From Brassica napus (lineage: Eukaryota; Streptophyta; Magnoliopsida; Brassicales; Brassicaceae): 64,000 nucleotides of DNA. The stretch is from positions 372,001 through 436,000 of the forward strand of contig NC_063435.1 in the NCBI RefSeq assembly GCF_020379485.1. Reading direction: 5' to 3'. The translations under genes and the position numbers were made by a program. Within the stretch, counting starts at the first letter, position 1, and each line of letters begins with the position of its first letter. Shown piece after piece: positions 1 through 10,576 of the stretch. The notes under the pieces were generated by a model, which saw nothing but the letters and a program-made list of their open reading frames with translations, searched no databases and was not told where the DNA came from.

Positions 1-1007
1 TCAAATGGATGAGAAGATGAGTTGTTTCTTTGGAGTCTAATGGATAAGAGATGGTTTTTGTTTTGTTTTGTTGTTGTTGTGTGTATTCAGTACAAGATAT
101 GCTCGTGGCTTGCGCTTATATTCTGTGCTCAGTCGCTGGCCAATATGAGGAACTTGGAGACTGATTTGAAGCAGATCTCCATGGCTATGATGTATGGTTC
201 CCTTCCTCACTCTCGTCGTTTTCATTAGTTAGAGAGCCAAACGCAATTGCTTATACCACTTTCTGTTCAAATCCCGAGACAATATGAGCCATGGTGTTGA
301 TTGTTGTTGATGATGACTCGAGTTTTCTTGTATTTGAAACAGGTTTGCTATAATGGGATTGGTCACAAACTACTTGGGACCTAATAGACCTGCCGCGACA
401 AAGAAATAATTCTGAACTACTCTTGCTTTCTTTATCTTTTATCAAACCTTGTTTGGTTCTTGTTTTCCGCACTTTTAAGTTATAAATTGCGCCATGGTGA
501 GATTTGAAGCCTAGTTTTTTGTTTCTGTGAAACTTTTCTCATTATTATTTAGGTGTTTTGAGTAACAAACTAGACTAGAGCTCATGTTCGAAGGTTCTCA
601 TTTCAGACACACAGAAATTGAATTCCAACTTTATGTTTTATATCCACTATTTATGATATATGAGAAGTTGAAGACATTCAGGTAAATTAGAGGCTTAGAG
701 CCACCTTCTGAAACTATGAAGCATAAAAAAATCTTTACTCAAGTATACAGAGGAGACATTGAGTAAGCTTGTTTACAAAAAATGAAAATGCAACATAGAG
801 CTAACTTTGAATGAAAAAACAAATTCTTTAGCATATGATAAAATCCGAGTCACTGAGAACAAGAAACAAATCTTGAACTGAGATATTTGTATAACATTGG
901 TGGAATCATAAACCAGACCACCAGTTCGATGGAGAGAAAAGACATTGAAGAAGTACAAAAAAAATTGAGAAAATAAGAGACGATCCTCCGTTGTTATCAG
1001 GTTTGCT
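1..1007. other. Window edge and TOM5 3' flank, no supported gene
   Basis: No complete gene is visible. A short open stretch at about 133-198 on the plus strand follows an AG acceptor and reads SLANMRNLETDLKQISMAMM. It could be a final exon of a gene cut off by the window edge, but I do not recognise the family. The rest is AT-rich sequence and the 3' flank of TOM5, which is transcribed from the minus strand. Confidence 0.3.
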
Positions 1008-1620
1008 TCAGACAGCCATGAGATCACCAAAGCCACGCATGAGGAAGATTCCTCCTGCAAACACCCCAAGTGCTCTCACAAGTTTCTGCACCCAACCAGT
1101 AGAGAGACAACCAAAGGTGAGACAGATTACGATGGTAAGAAGAACACATCAGATTTTAAATGTAAAAAACAAAGTCGAGCATCAAAAGAACAAGATATTC
1201 ATATACTTTCAAGGCATGGACTTGTGATTTGACAAAATCTAAATCTCTGAGAAACCCAACATTCCCAAATTCGGATTCAAACAATTGCTCAAGACATCAT
1301 CAAATGTACAAAGAAAAGCTCTGACTTGGCGTCTCGAAACATGCAAAGCGAATCAAAGTCTAAACTCAACTGACTCAATTCAAGATAAACCCCTAAACCT
1401 TGACTCTCACAATAGCTGCAATACCCAACAAAGTTCAATTGAAGTCATAGAGAATCAACTTCGTAGCTCAACTCAGAATCAAACCAAACATAAACAGACT
1501 CCTCATAGAGAGAGAAAAAGAAAGAGACTTTACCATGTTAGCTGCCCACTTCTGCTCATTGTGGACCTCAGAGTGCCACAGAGCTTTCAGCTGATCCATT
1601 GAGATAACACTCTTCACCAT
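1008..1620 (-). CDS. TOM5: Mitochondrial import receptor subunit TOM5 homolog
   Basis: Small subunit of the TOM translocase in the mitochondrial outer membrane, which passes precursor proteins from receptors to the TOM40 pore. Two coding exons, complement(1534..1620) and complement(1008..1085), give 54 residues, the length I know for plant TOM5. The sequence starts MVKSVISMDQLKALWHSEVH. After the intron comes KLVRALGVFAGGIFLMRGFG, a hydrophobic segment that fits the single C-terminal membrane anchor, and the protein ends GDLMAV. Splice sites are ATG|GTAAAG and TGCAG|AAA. The gene faces At5g08060-like with 276 bp between the two ATGs, and that interval holds two TGGGCC boxes typical of nuclear genes for mitochondrial proteins. 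Ortholog of At5g08040 by order and sequence. Confidence 0.93.
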
Positions 1621-1896
1621 CGTCCCCTGCTCAAAAATCGCAACTTTGATCGTCTAGTTGCCGGAACCTAACTTCAAAGCATCCACGACACGAACCCTAA
1701 CTAACAATAAGTTAAATAACTCTCTTTAAAACATTTTGGGCCTATTTTAAAATAATTGAGCCCGTTAAGAGGCCCACGAAATCTCTTCGTCTCTCTCATG
1801 TCCTCACCAAAACCAGTTAAATCCCGGTTTAGCGTAAACCAATCAAGCATTTTAGAATCGAAACTACTCACACCAAGCTCTCTCTAACCATCATCA
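1621..1896. promoter_or_regulatory. Divergent TOM5 / At5g08060-like promoter with site II boxes
   Basis: The whole interval between two divergent start codons is 276 bp. It carries TGGGCC at 1737-1742 on the plus strand and the same motif on the minus strand (GGCCCA at 1771-1776), about 30 bp apart. Paired TGGGCC/T site II elements are known TCP-bound promoter elements of plant genes for mitochondrial and ribosomal proteins. That they control both genes here is inference. Confidence 0.55.
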
Positions 1897-2280
1897 ATGG
1901 CGAAATCAGCGGCGACGGCGACATCCTCCCTCGTGCAAAACCTCAGACGTTTCATCAAGAAGCCGTGGGAGATAACCGGACCCTGCGCTCATCCGGAGTA
2001 CCTAGAGTCCGTTCCCAAGGCGACGGAGTATCGCATCAGATGCCCCGCCACGATCGACGAAGAGGCGATCGTACCTACCGCGGATCCAGAGAATGTGTAC
2101 AACATCTTGTACCACGCGAGGGATCAGCACCGTAACCGCCCGCAAATCAAGCGTTATCTGTTGAAGAAGGATGACGTGGCTCACGAGAAGAAGACGTTCG
2201 AGGAGACGGACTTGCCTAGGGTTTACTTGACGACCACTGTTGAGGAGGATGAGAACGCTCGCGGCGGAGGCTACGAGTAA
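1897..2280 (+). CDS. Conserved plant protein of unknown function, At5g08060 type
   Basis: Intronless open frame of 127 residues starting MAKSAATATSSLVQNLRRFI. The N-terminus is rich in Ala, Ser, Arg and Lys with no acidic residue in the first 20, which resembles a mitochondrial presequence. The body (WEITGPCAHPEYLESVPKAT and on) matches the single-copy protein I remember next to TOM5 in Arabidopsis. No catalytic motif is visible and I assign no function. Six bases after the stop there is a strong donor (CAG|GTGAGG at about 2288), and an acceptor TTTGTAG lies at about 3086, so a long intron in the 3' UTR is possible. Two short tandem ORFs on the opposite strand are shadows. Confidence 0.85.
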   Translation: MAKSAATATSSLVQNLRRFIKKPWEITGPCAHPEYLESVPKATEYRIRCPATIDEEAIVPTADPENVYNILYHARDQHRNRPQIKRYLLKKDDVAHEKKTFEETDLPRVYLTTTVEEDENARGGGYE

Positions 2281-4150
2281 CAATCAGGTGAGGAAATTTC
2301 GATTTCTCGTTGGTAAGAGAATTTTTTTTATTTTTTTGGTAAAATGTAAATATTTATACCATTTTTGAATCTTATCACATTGTTGCGAACACCTTATTAG
2401 ACAGAGAAATAAAAGAAACAACAACAACACAGTGACTATGTGAGAGACTTGCTTGATTATGTGATCATATCAAATTTTTTGAGGTTTATGTTTGTTTAGA
2501 TTACTGTGTTTAATGTAGAATGAGCTAGATTATGGTCTAGGCTTGGACCTGACCTTGTTGGTTTATAGATCATCTGGTTTCGTAATGGCTAAAATGCATC
2601 ATTGGCTTCTCGTTCTCGTGTGAGTTGTAAAGTTGAATCTTAATATGATCGAGAATCGAGTGAACCGTCATAAGACCATTTCGATTCTACTAGAGTTTAA
2701 TTGGAACGAGGGAGAACTCGGGAGTGGAGTAAGCTTTTCCTGCTCTTTACAGTATACTTGAAGTATCTTTCTCTCTCTCTGTGAAGTAAGACTCAGAGCA
2801 TTTTGATTAATAAGTTTGGACATTTTGTCTTAGATTTAGAGGTCGAATGGGTTTAAAATTGTTGATTTAGAATTTTTTTTTGATGCTTTAGGTTGTTTCA
2901 GAGAGCCTGACTTAACCTCTGTTGAAATAGATATATCTAGCTGCTGGAGTTCTAGCCAGTTAGAAATGTCTGTGTTTGTGCTTTAGCCTACGATTCTATA
3001 CTACCACAACACTTTAGTAATTCAATATATTCTGAGTTTCCATATCTTCTCACTGTAATTTCGTTTTTTTTTTCCTTTCTTTGTAGGTTTTCTCTAGTCT
3101 CTCTTTCCTGTAATCTGCTGGTGGGGGGAAGGATTGCGTGCGATATATCTCCTTGCGGTCAAAAGATTCTCCCTGGTTTGTTTGTTTATTTAATAAAGAT
3201 TCTTAGTAGCTTTATCTACGACAAAACAGTCTTTTCTTTCCTTCACAAGAACCACATTGTTGTTCGGTCATATTCTCTATATTTACGTTCTATGATGAAC
3301 TCATGTTGAGCTTTTTTCTTTCTCTTTTGTCTATGGCACACGCATATTATTAGATACCATGCCTGGTAAATTTTGAAACATTTACCTTTTTTTACTTTGC
3401 TTCTTTTTTGCAACAACTAAATATCTTGGATTGTTTTCTTAGACATGCTTACAAAGTTACAATACCTTTTTTTCATGCAGAAATTTTAGTACTAAGAGAA
3501 TATATGATATAAAAACTGGATATAAATGGTCCATTGTGATACTTTACTTTCATCACCGGCATGCTTCAAGCCTTCAAACTTATTAGAGGAACAAAATACT
3601 AATAAAAAATATAAGTTGCACTTTGTTTCATTTTCACATAATTGACCACTTAGCTTATGCATGCAAATTCTTCGTCTCTCTCTTCCTTTATCCCCAACCT
3701 ATCTTGTCCTTCCTGTTATTGCTGCTAACTTTTCTTCTTCTCAAAGCATTTTTTTAAATTCAAATATCAAAATCAAATTCAAAACAGTTTTTGGAACATA
3801 TATATAATCAAAATCAAATTTTACAATAACTACTTTTAAGTTGTAACTTCCTACTCTGTCCCTATAGTTTATGAAAAGAACTCTGTCCCTATATTTTGTA
3901 GCTGAAAAACCAGTGATACAATATGCATAAAATGCATGCAGCCACATTGTCCTATTGATTTATGTTCTTTTTTTATTTTAGTAAGAAATCGGGAGTTGAC
4001 AAAAGAAAAAGTAAGAGATCGGGAAAAACAAAGAAGCATGCTGAACAATTTATTTATGATAGGATGTAATTGACCAACGAATAATTAATTAGAAAAAGAC
4101 AGCAACTAATCAGACATTAATAAATTAACAGCAAAGAATATATTTTGTTT
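2281..4150. other. 3' UTR/intron and AT-rich intergenic DNA
   Basis: Holds the 3' end of the preceding gene, including the possible 3' UTR intron, then AT-rich non-coding sequence. The phrase CTCTGTCCCTATA is repeated at about 3853 and 3882. No open frame with plausible codon use or homology is visible. Confidence 0.4.
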
Positions 4151-4159
4151 TAAGAAATA

Positions 4160-5975
4160 TTTACGCTGGGAGACACAATTTGAGTTTGCAATATCACTAA
4201 GAGACACATTGTCTATGTAACACACTTTCTCATGTTAGTTTTACAAACATAACCTCCAACTAAAAAACCTCCAACTAAGAGAGGCAAAGAGAGAGGTAAC
4301 TCTTGTTAGCCAATCCAACTAACCAAACTGATATAATATTTTTACCTTTTGTGAAAATGAATAAAACATTTCTAATAACCTTATCTCTTCCTTTATCTTC
4401 ACAAAATCTATCGTCGTTTCTAATGAATCTTAATTTCTTTCTTCCCCGACATCTTTTTGATCCAGAAATCTAAATCTGAAATTGAACCCCTTTCTCATTC
4501 TAATAGACGTCTTCTTTCTCCCTGAATCTCGACGTTTTTTTTCCCCGAATTTCTTCCCGAAATCGAAATCGACATCTCGATCTATGTTTCTCGACCTCGA
4601 AACTCTGTTCTTTACCGCGTCTGGTGATTCACAGATTAACTCCAAATTGAAGGTTAGGTCCCGCTTCTTAAAACAACTACTTGACTCTGTCTTCTCGGTC
4701 CAAACCCTAACTTTTTACATCTTGAGAAATTGAACCCCTTTCTCTAGGCTCAGTCCCGTGTGGAAACGATGGTGGTGGCTGTGGAGGGCGTGGTGGAAGA
4801 AGCGGTGGATACCGTAGTGGAGGCAGTGGTGGTTGTGGAAGCGATGGTGGAAGATGTGAGTATGGATACAATGGTGGTGGTTAGTGGAGGTGGCTGCCGA
4901 ATCTTCATCCACAAAACCTTGAACATAAGACCTCATCCACAAGATCTTCATCCACAAAACCTTGATTCATGTGTCCACATTTTCCCGTGTCCATAATTTT
5001 ACCATCCACAATGTGTATCTTCATATCTAACTCTTCCACAATTTTTCGTGTCCACAAACACTTGATGCAATGTGCGAGTTCTGCTTCAAAATCGAACCAT
5101 TTTAGCTTTATTTTGTTTGTAATGATATATCTCAATTTTCGTCTCTTTGTTCTAAAATTAGCAGAGAACGGAAAAGAATAGTTTATTCCTTGTCAACGGT
5201 TCACCGTAACTATAAGTATTGCGTCCATATATATCCATCCATAAGTATCTGTTAAGTGTCCAAGTTTCTTGCGTCCACATTTTTTCTGTCCATAAATTTT
5301 CTATTGATTGTGCTCGATGACTTTTCAAATTTACTTAACTTTTATACTATATTTATGTACATATAACAAGTAAAAAGATAATTAAATAGATTTTAGTTTG
5401 CTTGTCCATAATTCTTGTTTCTACAATTCATTTGTAATTTACGTGTTCACAACTCATGAATCCACTTTTTTCTTCTATCCACAATATAGATGTCCATATT
5501 TCATTTGTCCACAAATGCTTAATCCAAAAATCTGACATCAAATGGTTAAAATATATATTAATGGATGTTAAAATGTAGAAGATAAAAAGCTAGAATTTAC
5601 TATGTCAATTTTTTTAATTTTTATACTTTAATATTTGAAAAATAATCAAACTAAGGAACGAGAGGTGAACTTATAAAAATAATAAAAATATATTAAAAAA
5701 ATACAAAAAATTGCAACTCATCGGTCAAGTTACAATCATTTAGTCACTCAAACCAAAATCTAATATAAATAAGTTACTATATGACCAAATCCAATTGACC
5801 ATGTAGTTTATTTCTTAAAAGGAACAGACTTCCCTTTCCACCTAAAGCAGGGGTAATTCCGTCCACAAAAAAACAGCTGTATGGACAATGTGTCCCAACC
5901 ACAGAATGTGTCTCTAAAGGTAAGACAAAGACGTAATGTGTCTCTGTATGTAAATGTCTCACAGTATTTTTTCAG
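4160..5975. mobile_element. Probable degenerate Mutator-type element (VANDAL/Pack-MULE-like)
   Basis: The left edge (about 4169-4212) and the right edge (about 5890-5965) carry GAGACACATTG and its complement CAATGTGTC in inverted orientation, several times each, as imperfect terminal repeats. Between them lies gene-like debris: a CT-rich 5'-UTR-like stretch (4430-4640), a donor GAAG|GTTAGG near 4650, an acceptor CTCTAG near 4747, and a glycine-rich frame (4759..4884, GGRGGRSGGYRSGGSGG). Then comes a cluster (4905-5530) of about 18 copies of TCCACAA/TCCATAA. No transposase frame is present. No clean target-site duplication was found, so the ends are approximate. Confidence 0.4.
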
Positions 5976-6338
5976 GCAAGTCACCTATCAGAGTTGTCTT
6001 TAGCTAGGACATGGATGGCATGTCGGAAACATCCGTCTTTTCCCACCAAACCGAACCGGTTAAAGTCACCAATCCCCGGTTTAATTCCGGTTATTAATAC
6101 ATTAACCGATAAATCTGGAAAAAGGAAATTAAAATCCCTAAGATTACATATTATTACAACTAAACTCCTCCTTACATTGAGCCAGATCCGTCCCTCCTCT
6201 CTCGATTCCTGTCTCACTAAGTCTCTCTCTCGCTTGTCCCTCGAAGATCGACACTTGCCTTTGGCTTAATCGAAGTCGTCTTCTCCTTCGTTCTTGGAAT
6301 AAACCGAAACCAAGCTTTGGTCTCCCAACACCATACGA

Positions 6339-8687
6339 TGAACGATCTTCTGAAGGTGAGATTTTTAGGGTTTTGTTGAGTTTGAATTGGGATGTTGATT
6401 ATCTATTGTAGATGCTGATTTTTCAAAAATTAAGACACTTTCTTATGTTCTGCAATTGAAATTGATCATGTAATGAATCATAATGTAATGATCCTATGAT
6501 GATAAGCTAAAGTTTTAGTCTTTTCTGATTATTTGATCTTAAGGTTTAGTCTTTTCTGCTTTTTTATCATCTGAGACTTAAAGGGTATAAGCTAATCGAT
6601 TATTGAGTTTAAGTTGTGGATTTTTTTTTTTTTTTTATCTTGTAGGGTTCGTTTGAGCTTCCACGGGGCGAATCTTCTAGACAAAGTGATGTCGAGCTAG
6701 GTGAACAAGGAGGTGATCAAGGTTTAGACGAGTTCTTCAAAAAGGTATTTTTACTCAAGTGATATACATTTACTCTAAACCAACTTACTCTGCCTAAGCG
6801 TTTTCTTCCTTTGTCTTGTTAGGTTCAAGACATTGACAAACAATATGAAAAGCTTAATAAGCTTCTCAAGAAACTTCAGGTATTTTAAACCAATTACATA
6901 GTAATTAAATGCTTGTTGGCTTTCCTTTACCAAAGATTTATGATTCTGTTGCATTACTGTTTTAAACCTTATAGGCTGCACATGAGGAGTCCAAGGCTGT
7001 GACTAAAGCTCCTGCCATGAAGGGTAAGTTTTGTTCATTCATCTTCTTCCTGAATTAATTATTGGTATGTTTTGGGATTTAGTGATAGAAGCAAATAAGT
7101 TTCAATGATCATTAGGGGGTAGTAGCTTGCATTAGCAGTGGATATAATGAACTTTAGCTTAAGCATGTACTCCACTGGAACTATGAATAAAGCATTAGAT
7201 GAACTAACCATTCTTAGATGAGAGAGGATATGAACTTCAAGCAGCCACGCTTCTTGTTTTATTTGACGACTTGAGACTTTTAGTGTTAATGGTTTGCCAT
7301 CCATATGTAATGAACAGCAATAAAGAAGAAAATGGAAAAGGACGTTGATGAAGTCGGAAGTATTGCTCGTTTCATAAAGGGGAAACTCGAGGAGCTAGAC
7401 AAAGAGGTAGTAGAGTCACTGCCTCTTTAGTCTTTTATCCTTTTAACTTTGCATTTGTTAATTTAGTCTTTATTCAAAATGTTGTAGAACTTGGCAAATA
7501 GACAAAAACCTGGGTGTGGGAAAGGATCTGGTGTGGATCGATCAAGAACATCGACCACACTGTAAGTATTCTTGTTGTTATCTCAGTCATTAGTATTTAA
7601 AGTTGGTATGACTTTGATGATCTTTCTTCTTGTGCAACAGTTCCTTAAAGAAGAAGTTTAAAGACAAGATGGCTGAGTTTCAGGTGAGTTATGAAGAAAG
7701 AAAAAAAAATAACTTTTTCAAGATTATATTTAAAACTGTTAATTCCTCAAATTAATATTCTGACTTGTTGTTATAGGTTCTAAGAGAGAACATCCAACAA
7801 GAGTATCGCGAGGTTGTTGACAGGCGTATTTTTACAGGTCTGTATGCTATTGATGTTATAAGATTTTGCTTTATTTATTTATTCCTTTTACTTCTTCTTA
7901 TTGTTTCTGTGTGTTTCTTTGCATTAGTAACTGGACAGCGAGCAGATGAAGATGTAAGTAAACTATAGTCTGAGTTTTATTGTAGTCTTCAGAAGCTTGA
8001 ACAAAACTTCACTCCTTTGCTGTTTCTTGATGTTCCAGACTATTGATGAGTTGATTGAAACTGGAAACAGCGAACAAATCTTCCAGAAAGCGATTCAGGA
8101 GCAAGGAAGAGGACAGGTCTGATCCTTCTTTTCATGTTATAAACAATCCAATATCTTGAACATGCAATTTTTTTTTTCTCTCTCTCAGGTAATGGACACC
8201 TTGGCGGAGATTCAAGAACGTCATGACGCTGTCAGAGACTTGGAAAAGAAACTTCTCGACTTACAACAAGTATGTTTTGACTTCATTATTCTCTTACACT
8301 AAGATGAAACACCTTTGAGCTGAGTTTTGATGCAATCCATTAGTCAAATTAAAAGCATATTCCCTTTTGTTGTTGCAGATATTCATGGACATGGCAGTTT
8401 TGGTTGATGCGCAAGGAGAAATGCTTGACAACATTGAATCTCAGGTAAGTGAGTACACACTCTTCAACGTGAAGGCGTTGTAAATGGTAACTGATGATGA
8501 GTATCTGTTGGTTTAGGTGTCAAATGCTGTAGATCACGTGCAATCAGGGAACACAGCTCTTGTAAGAGCGAAGAGCTTACAGAAGAGCTCAAGAAAGTGG
8601 ATGTGTATCGCAATCATCATCCTACTCATTGTTGTGGCAGTGATCGTTGTTGGTGTTCTCAAGCCTTGGCAAAACAAGAACGCTTAA
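6339..8687 (+). CDS. SYP132: Qa-SNARE syntaxin SYP132
   Basis: Plasma-membrane t-SNARE for secretion and cytokinesis. Thirteen coding exons: 6339..6356, 6646..6744, 6823..6879, 6975..7023, 7318..7406, 7488..7561, 7641..7683, 7777..7837, 7928..7953, 8039..8116, 8189..8269, 8379..8444, 8517..8687. Together they give 303 residues, close to the Arabidopsis length. The start [14 protein letters not shown] spans a six-codon first exon. The N-terminal Habc bundle fills roughly residues 30-160. The Qa SNARE motif runs from about 205 to 265 with the central-layer Gln in LLDLQQIF. A C-terminal anchor ([20 protein letters not shown]) ends the protein. All introns are GT-AG and all phases close. Ortholog of At5g08080. 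Confidence 0.96.
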
Positions 8688-8699
8688 GAGGAAAACAGA

Positions 8700-9247
8700 A
8701 ATAACCATCACTACGTTATTATGTATACGGCTTTTCATTGAATGAGTGTTTGTGAAATGTGTGTGTTTTACCAAGATATGAGAAAAATGAAAATTCTATA
8801 TTCTTTTTTTTTTAATTGGAACAAACAAAACCAATTTTACTCTATTACTTGTGCAATTTCATGAAGGAGAGGATCTCGGAGGCAATGTTATTTGGTTAAT
8901 GAGAAACACATTCTTGACTTTTAGAAACCAGTGTTCAAAAAATCGTTTTATATTTTACATTTATATAAAGATATATTAGTTTTTTGGTTAATTATAAAAT
9001 TGTTTTAGTGAATTATTTTATACAAAACAAAAACAAACAAATTGGTTGATTTGTATTACATTATTACTCAATTTAACATATTTAAACTAACTTAAAACGA
9101 TTTAACCGAATTTAGAATGAACTAAACCGATTTGAATCATGTGAATCGGATTTTTAAAAAGTTATTTCGGTTAGAACCGTTACTTTCTCCAATTTGTTCA
9201 TGGTACAAATATACATACAATGAAAGTAACTGAAGATGATTATTAGT
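8700..9247. other. SYP132 3' flank, AT-rich
   Basis: 3' UTR of SYP132 to about 8800, then AT-rich sequence. From about 8930 to 9183 it contains CAGTGTTC, AACCGAATT and CGGTTAGAACCG phrases typical of degenerate Brassicaceae MITEs. No gene. Confidence 0.3.
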
Positions 9248-9722
9248 ATCTAAAGGCTAGTGATTGCAAGTAGGCTCTAGCTTTAGCAGCCATGGCTAGA
9301 GACTCCTCATCTTGTCTTTCCTTTGCGTTACTCACAGCTGCAACATAAGCTAACCTTGCGTCTTCCAATCTCCTCAGTTCGGTTTCATCTACATCATCCT
9401 AGTTTTAATGTAATTGCAACAACTTTAGATATGATATGACCAACAAAAGAAAGGGAAAAAAAAAAAAAGATGATTGTAGTTGTGTGTTGACTTACTAGAT
9501 ATGGAAGCTGGTCAAACTCATATGGGGTTGTTGCATCATAATCATCCCTGTCTAGTTTCTTGGATTCTGTTTCGCCAGAGTTTTAAATACTCGTGTAAAC
9601 GAAGAGATGTCTCCTTGAAGAGAATCTAGATTATCTTCAAGCTTGGTTTCTCTTGCTCCTAATGTCTTTGCTTCCCACTGAGTCTTCTCATGAGCAGCTT
9701 GTCTGTCTGCAAGTTTGATCTA
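9248..9722 (-). pseudogene. 5'-truncated, frameshifted relic of an MPB2C-like coiled-coil protein
   Basis: Two exon-like blocks on the minus strand. The first (about 9497-9722) follows an acceptor CCACTAG and reads IKLADRQAAHEKTQWEAKTL, then loses frame near FKTL and continues in another frame as SGETESKKLDRDDYDATTPY. After a GTAAGT donor and an ACTAG acceptor, the second block (about 9248-9399) reads DDVDETELRRLEDARLAYVA and ends QSLAFRY-stop. A one-base deletion explains the frame change. No 5' exons are found upstream. Position between SYP132 and SOB5 and the C-terminal sequence style fit At5g08120 (MPB2C, microtubule-associated), recalled without a search. Confidence 0.5.
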
Positions 9723-10082
9723 GTGGAGACAGCGAGATGAAGCTATTAACATCTGAAGATCGTATGATAAAAAAAGGAGAAATATGAAGAAACACAAGAG
9801 AACAAAAAGTTGTTAGTCTTCTACACCACACTTTGAGCAGAGAGATAGACAAAAGGGAAAAGATTTTTTTAAAACAAAATCTGAACTTTTTTCTCCAACG
9901 TTAATCTGAAAATACCAACTTTAAATGACCATTATTCCCTCATCATCGACTGACTTTTGCTCTTCACTGGGTTTTAAAAGTGTATTTTTGTTCCCTTGCG
10001 TTTACATTTTATATTCTTTTCAAATTTGGAACATGTATTACAAATTCATTTTGTTTATTTTTTACATGTCACCACCTAAACT

Positions 10083-10247
10083 CAGGGGCGGATGCATAGA
10101 AATTTTTTGTTGGGGGCATAAGTAAAATTGTTCAATGAAAATATTTTTGCTACAAACAATGGGGGCATGTTTAACTTATTCAATTTTTTACATTAAATTT
10201 TGAAAAGTTATTGGGGTCAGATGCCACCTTCTCACACAAAGCCACTG
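10083..10247. mobile_element. hAT-type MITE, 165 bp
   Basis: Begins CAGGGGCGG and ends with the near-complement AAGCCACTG, the typical hAT terminal style. It is flanked by an 8-bp near-duplication: CCTAAACT at 10075-10082 and CCTAAACA at 10248-10255, 7 of 8 matching. It carries no coding sequence. Confidence 0.65.
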
Positions 10248-10504
10248 CCTAAACACATGTCTGTGGCTCAGAACGAGGACATGTATTGTTTGTCTTTACG
10301 AGTTGCCTACGGATGATGCAGATTATGACTGTATGAGCAAAGGAAGAGCCAGAGAAGAACAAGTAGTACTCATGGTTTGGTTATGTAAACCCTCCATATA
10401 TGAGTTGTCTTTTGAATATTGAATAATATTCGATGTTGATTGAGTCAAAAAAATTTCTTAGTTTATCTTTTATCCTGTATTGCGTCTGAGCCATGTGGTG
10501 ATGG

Positions 10505-10576
10505 TATAGGTCATGGACTTGAGATATGTTCTACTTTTACATAGAAGTAGAACATATCTCAAGTCCATGACCTATA
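10505..10576. repeat. Perfect inverted repeat, 32-bp arms, 8-bp loop
   Basis: Arms 10505-10536 and 10545-10576 are exact reverse complements, separated by an 8-base loop. Transcribed from either strand this would form a fully paired 32-bp hairpin. No terminal duplication or transposon signature is seen beside it. It may be a recent template-switch palindrome or a young small-RNA hairpin. Confidence 0.85.

Noticed and set aside
4760..4996. Val/Glu-rich 78-codon frame
   Set aside because: Alternative frame of GGT/GGA-rich repeats; the glycine-rich frame in the same place is more natural and is itself only a fragment.
8930..9190. Complete MITE next to SYP132
   Set aside because: CAGTGTT-like left end is present, but I could not find a convincing matching right end or target duplication.
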